From contig JAAYDI010000028.1 in NCBI GenBank assembly GCA_012729315.1, positions 1-64,000 on the forward strand: a stretch of DNA of 64,000 nt. The letters are read 5' to 3'. Source of the DNA: Planctomycetaceae bacterium (GTDB lineage Bacteria > Planctomycetota > Planctomycetia > Pirellulales > Pirellulaceae). Positions 60,533 through 64,000 of this stretch are shown here, one piece after another (position 1 is the first letter of the stretch; the number at the start of each line of letters is the position of its first letter). The notes beneath the pieces are model-generated. The model worked only from the letters and a program-made list of their open reading frames with translations, was not told the origin of the DNA and ran no database searches. Both the position numbers and the translations under genes were made by a program.

Positions 60533-62482
60533 CTACATGTAATTCAGCAGGGACAGGCTGTGCAGGTTGGCGATGCTGTTGAGGGCCGCTTCATAGGCGG
60601 CCTGCCGCATGACGTAGTCGGTCGCGGCCTGCGCTATGTCCATGTCGATTTCCACCGAAAGGGCGGACTTGAGTTCCACCTGCTCGTCCTTGTTCCGCCT
60701 GGTCAGGGCCTCCAGACTCTGACCGCGCGTCCCGATCTCAGCGCGAGCGAAAGTCAGCCGCTCGGAATCCACGTCCAGTATCTGGGTGATACGTTCGATT
60801 TCGGTGATATCGAAGCGTTCGATCGCGTCGCGCAGGCGAATGAGCGTGTTGAAAATACCCTGCGTTTCCAGTGGATTCGGGTCACTCCCGGACAACGTCG
60901 CCGGCGTACCGTCGGCGGTCGTGACGTCGGTATCGCGCGGCAAGAGTCCGAGATCCCAGGCGGCCAGGCTGAAGTTGGTCCGGATCACACTCAGCTGGCC
61001 GCCGCCCGCCGGATGGTCTTCGATCAGTTCCAGTCCGTTCCCCACGGGGCGCAGGCGCGCGGTGACCGCCGTCGCCGGGTCCAGATTGTCGGGGTGGTTG
61101 TTGATCAGGTCGATGACGTCTCCGATCGTCTGGGCTGACGACACGTCGATCGCCAGTTCCACGTCATCGGTGCGGCGGATCGTGAAGTCGGCCCCGGAAA
61201 CGGTGGTCACCCCCCGCCGATGGTTGAGCGCCGCGAGGCGGGTCTCGTGCGTCAGCGAACGGAGGCCCAGGTCGGTGGCGGTAGTCCCGCCGTTTTCGCC
61301 GATGGAGAAGTCACCGCCGCTCAGGCGTGAGCGGACGCTGATCCCCGTCCGCGTGGCATTTATCTCGGCCAGCACCATGGCCTCGGAGCTGTTGAGGATG
61401 TTGAGCAGGTCCTGGATCGTTTCGGCCGCCTGCAGATCGATCACGTGGGTCTCGTCGCCGTTGGTGATCCGGAGCCCGGAGTCCTGATCCCATCCACCCA
61501 GGATATCGTCGAGCGACGTGGTGGCGGACAGCACGGGATCGAGATCACTGCCCTCAATCGGTTCGGCTGCGGTCCCCGTGGTGCGCAGAATGCCGAGCTG
61601 CGCGGCCGTCCTCCCCCCCTGCTCATCCCGGATAGTGAAATACCCGCCGCCGGCCGCGTCCATCTCCAGGCGCAAGCCGCGCGCGCCGATCGTGACGTGG
61701 ATCTCCCGCCCCTCCGGCGGATTGCTCTCCAGCCGCCGCACGACATCCCCCACCGTCTCCGCGCCGACCAGCGACACCTTGCTCGTGCGGGACCCGTCCG
61801 AGATGACCAGCGTGCCCGGCGTGATGCCGAGTCCTCCCCGCAGATCGGCCAGCCGCGTATGGGCCGTCAGCATCGGGTCGAGATCCCCCCCCTCGACTTC
61901 CGACGACACCGCGCCGAACAGCTCCTGCCCCGGCACATTGGTGTCAAACAGCAGTTCCTGATCGGCATACGTGCGCAGCGCGGTGTCGTTGCCGCGGTAC
62001 GCCACATAGTTGTTATATGTGTCGAATGGGCGCGTGGTCGTAGCCGAGCCGGCAAACAGGTAGCGCCCGCGATACTGTTCGTTCCCGACATTGAGCAACT
62101 GGTTGAGGGTGGCCTGGACCTCTAGCGCCATGGCATCGCGTTCGGTTTGGTTGGTCGTGTTGTCGGCCGCGCGCACAGCCATCCCGCGCACGTTGTGCAG
62201 CAGATCGGCGACGCTCGACAACGCCCCATCGGTGGCGTCCAGAAACGCCTGACTCGTCGACAGGTTCGTCTCCAATTGCGCTTTCGTTTCGAGCAACCGC
62301 TGCAGGGCCACGGCCCTGTTGGCCGCGGAAGCGTCTTCGCTGGCCAGCTGGATGCGCCTCCCCGTGCTCAGCTGCTGTTCAACGGTCATCAACCGTTTCT
62401 GAATGTTCTGTAACTGGTTCATCATGCGGCGGGTGACTAGCACATCGCTGATGCGGCCAGTGGGGATCGGGTAAATCGCCAT
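60533..62482 (-). CDS. flgL: Flagellar hook-associated protein 3 with flagellin-IN-like modules
   Basis: 649 residues, against about 300 in E. coli; ATG 62482 follows a GAGGTG element. N-terminal D0/D1: IPTGRISDVLVTRRMMNQLQ, LSTGRRIQLASEDASAANRA and ALSSVADLLHNVRGMAVRAA. The C-terminus is typical (SVEIDMDIAQAATDYVMRQA, then ALNSIANLHSLSLLNYM). Three modules of about 85-100 residues lie in the middle, each with an ETVGDVV-type helix and a DLGL-like ending, alike to the modules of FliD. FlgL joins hook to filament. 44 bases downstream of flgK. Confidence 0.95.
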   Translation of the reverse strand: MAIYPIPTGRISDVLVTRRMMNQLQNIQKRLMTVEQQLSTGRRIQLASEDASAANRAVALQRLLETKAQLETNLSTSQAFLDATDGALSSVADLLHNVRGMAVRAADNTTNQTERDAMALEVQATLNQLLNVGNEQYRGRYLFAGSATTTRPFDTYNNYVAYRGNDTALRTYADQELLFDTNVPGQELFGAVSSEVEGGDLDPMLTAHTRLADLRGGLGITPGTLVISDGSRTSKVSLVGAETVGDVVRRLESNPPEGREIHVTIGARGLRLEMDAAGGGYFTIRDEQGGRTAAQLGILRTTGTAAEPIEGSDLDPVLSATTSLDDILGGWDQDSGLRITNGDETHVIDLQAAETIQDLLNILNSSEAMVLAEINATRTGISVRSRLSGGDFSIGENGGTTATDLGLRSLTHETRLAALNHRRGVTTVSGADFTIRRTDDVELAIDVSSAQTIGDVIDLINNHPDNLDPATAVTARLRPVGNGLELIEDHPAGGGQLSVIRTNFSLAAWDLGLLPRDTDVTTADGTPATLSGSDPNPLETQGIFNTLIRLRDAIERFDITEIERITQILDVDSERLTFARAEIGTRGQSLEALTRRNKDEQVELKSALSVEIDMDIAQAATDYVMRQAAYEAALNSIANLHSLSLLNYM

Positions 62483-62526
62483 GCCCTGTTCACCTCGCGG
62501 AACGCTGACTGTTCCGGTTGCTCGCC

Positions 62527-64000
62527 TCACAGACTGGTCAGGATATCAAGCAACTCGCTGATCGTGGATATCACCTTGGCGGAGACCTGGAACGTCTGCT
62601 GGTAGACCATTATGTGGACCGCATCCTCATCCAGGTTGACGCCGCTGACCCCCAGGTGTTCACCCTCGAGCGTCGAGTGGAAGGAGCGGTAGCCTTCGGC
62701 CACGGCCTGGGCCAGGGCGGAGGCCTGTGCCGTCTCGCCCATCCACCGTTCGTACATCTGGCTGAGCGACACCTGCCCAGTCGACTCGACGGGCGTGGTC
62801 AGCAGTGCGGCGAGCGATTCGCCGTTCCGCGCGTCGACGCCGATGCCCCCGCCGCTGAAGGCCAGCTTGCTCGCGTCGTTCAGCAGGCTCTCGTGGAGCC
62901 GCATGTTGTACCCTTTGGTACCGGTGAAGAAGGTGTTGATCCCCAGTGCCGCCAGTGTCCCGCTGGTGTCGCGGGCGAACGAGAACTCCAGCACGGGCGA
63001 TTCGCTCTCCAGCCGTAACTGCCCGTCGACCGTGACCTCGGCCGACAGGCCATCAATGGCATCCAGGGCCGCGGTCAGGCTGGCGAGCGTCGTGTCGTCG
63101 TCCAGACCGTCGAGCTGCACGAATATGTCGTGGACGGTGTGCGTCCCCGTCTGCCGGTTGTGGATCTCCACCTGGAAGGAGCCGTGCACCGGCGTGAACG
63201 CCAGCCCCGCCTCGTCGAGTGGCAACTGGATGTCTGCAACCGCGTGTTCGCTGAGCAGTTCCTGGTAGCCCGACAGCCCCTGGCCGGAGGAGTGCACTTT
63301 ATTGAACTCGTTGATCAGCGCCCCGACGAAGGTGTCCAGCTGGTCCAGGAAGCCACCCAGGACGTCGTCGCGCGCGGCGATCAGCCCGGCGATCTCCCCC
63401 GAGCTGACCCGCAGCAGGCCGTCCGACCGGCTCAGCCGCAGCTCCACGCTGATCAAACCGCGATCGGCGTATTGGACCGTCTTGACCATCTGCGTGACCC
63501 CGTCGAACACGAGGTAGTCTCCGCCGACAAAGACGTTGACCGAGCCGTTGGTCTGTTCATGGACCGTGATATTGACCAGCGACGCGAGCTGCTTGAGGGC
63601 CAGGTCGCGTTCGTCGCGCAGCCCGACCGCATCGCTGACGATGTAGCCCCCCTTCTCCACCTCGACGATCCGCACGTTGAGTTCGGCAATCTGCTTCACC
63701 AGCTGGTTGATGTTGTCCACGTCGCCGATGATCTGTTCGTTCGACTCCTTGCGCAGCGCGCGCACGCGGCTGTCCAGGCTCCGGACCTGGGCGGTGAGTA
63801 CATCACCGGCGAGGATCGCCATATTTCGCACGGCCGGGTCTTCCGGCTGGTTGAGCACGTCGTGGAGGCGGTTGAAGAATGTCGTCAGGGCGGTGCTCAG
63901 GTCGCTGTCGGTCAACTCGCCGATGATCGATTCCAGCTCGATGAAGTACGCCTCCTGCGCCTCGCCACTGGCCTTATCACTGCCAGCCGCCCGCAGTCGC
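62527..64000 (-). CDS. flgK: Flagellar hook-associated protein 1, 5' part outside window
   Basis: The frame is open from the stop at 62527 to the window edge (about 490 codons); the N-terminal D0 domain lies outside. The visible start includes FFNRLHDVLNQPEDPAVRNMAILAG and VDNINQLVKQIAELNVRIVEV, the FlgK D1 helix. The C-terminal GVSGVNLDEDAVHIMVYQQ and VISTISELLDILTSL match FlgK strongly. A TTG at 63915 is only an internal codon, not the start. FlgK is the first hook-filament junction protein; the order flgK-flgL is conserved in bacteria. Confidence 0.94.
   Translation of the reverse strand, partial: RLRAAGSDKASGEAQEAYFIELESIIGELTDSDLSTALTTFFNRLHDVLNQPEDPAVRNMAILAGDVLTAQVRSLDSRVRALRKESNEQIIGDVDNINQLVKQIAELNVRIVEVEKGGYIVSDAVGLRDERDLALKQLASLVNITVHEQTNGSVNVFVGGDYLVFDGVTQMVKTVQYADRGLISVELRLSRSDGLLRVSSGEIAGLIAARDDVLGGFLDQLDTFVGALINEFNKVHSSGQGLSGYQELLSEHAVADIQLPLDEAGLAFTPVHGSFQVEIHNRQTGTHTVHDIFVQLDGLDDDTTLASLTAALDAIDGLSAEVTVDGQLRLESESPVLEFSFARDTSGTLAALGINTFFTGTKGYNMRLHESLLNDASKLAFSGGGIGVDARNGESLAALLTTPVESTGQVSLSQMYERWMGETAQASALAQAVAEGYRSFHSTLEGEHLGVSGVNLDEDAVHIMVYQQTFQVSAKVISTISELLDILTSL

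Overview
This GC-rich window most resembles a member of the Planctomycetota, probably near Pirellulales. The lineage call is inference. It rests on the mix of Tat- or Sec-exported FAD oxidoreductases, Gfo/Idh oxidoreductases, sialidases, FG-GAP and parallel beta-helix proteins. It also rests on a nuo cluster without its NADH-dehydrogenase module, a CsrA/FliW-controlled flagellar cluster, and modular intergenic repeats. The window contains no rRNA, CRISPR array, transposase or phage gene.

Bases 1-36,000 are an accessory region of mostly single genes on both strands, nearly all encoding exported proteins. Left to right they are: a ceramidase-like/LamG protein (cut by the window edge), a beta-helix protein, a Tat-exported Gfo/Idh oxidoreductase, an FG-GAP protein, a rhomboid protease, a GH5/GH39-like glycosidase with CBM-like and FN3 domains, a sialidase-SGNH fusion, an M14-like peptidase, a sialate O-acetylesterase, a sialidase lipoprotein, a gamma-glutamyltransferase, a two-gene operon (TIM-barrel glycosidase-like protein plus FAD oxidoreductase), an AXE1-type esterase, a beta-lactamase-fold hydrolase, a second FAD oxidoreductase, a small secreted unknown protein and an RpiB-like protein. 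The region ends with a trio: NPCBM-GH36 alpha-galactosidase, DUF4838 protein and alkaline-phosphatase-fold protein. Together they suggest extracellular or periplasmic breakdown of decorated, possibly sialylated or acetylated, polysaccharides and glycoconjugates. The spacers carry many short tandem duplications and a mosaic of dispersed repeat modules.

Bases 36,000-39,000 are transitional: repeat modules, a PH-domain membrane protein, pyroglutamyl peptidase, tRNA-Glu(UUC) with a clear promoter, and a first csrA with a leader hairpin.

Bases 39,000-51,100 are one tightly packed operon, nuoI-(DUF2203)-nuoA-nuoC-nuoD-nuoH-nuoJ-nuoK-nuoL-nuoM-nuoN, encoding the quinone and proton-pumping parts of complex I. 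nuoB, nuoE, nuoF and nuoG are not in the cluster. A small unknown gene, a TatD nuclease and, convergently, the futalosine-pathway menaquinone gene mqnD follow; menaquinone would be the expected electron acceptor of this complex.

Bases 53,500-64,000 are a minus-strand flagellar filament locus in transcription order flgK (partial)-flgL-fliW-csrA-flagellin-fliD-fliS. FlgL and FliD are about twice the usual size because of tandem flagellin-IN-like modules. A strong terminator separates flagellin from fliD. The flagellin leader is long, has a hairpin and a sigma28-like promoter, and lies beside its predicted regulators CsrA and FliW.
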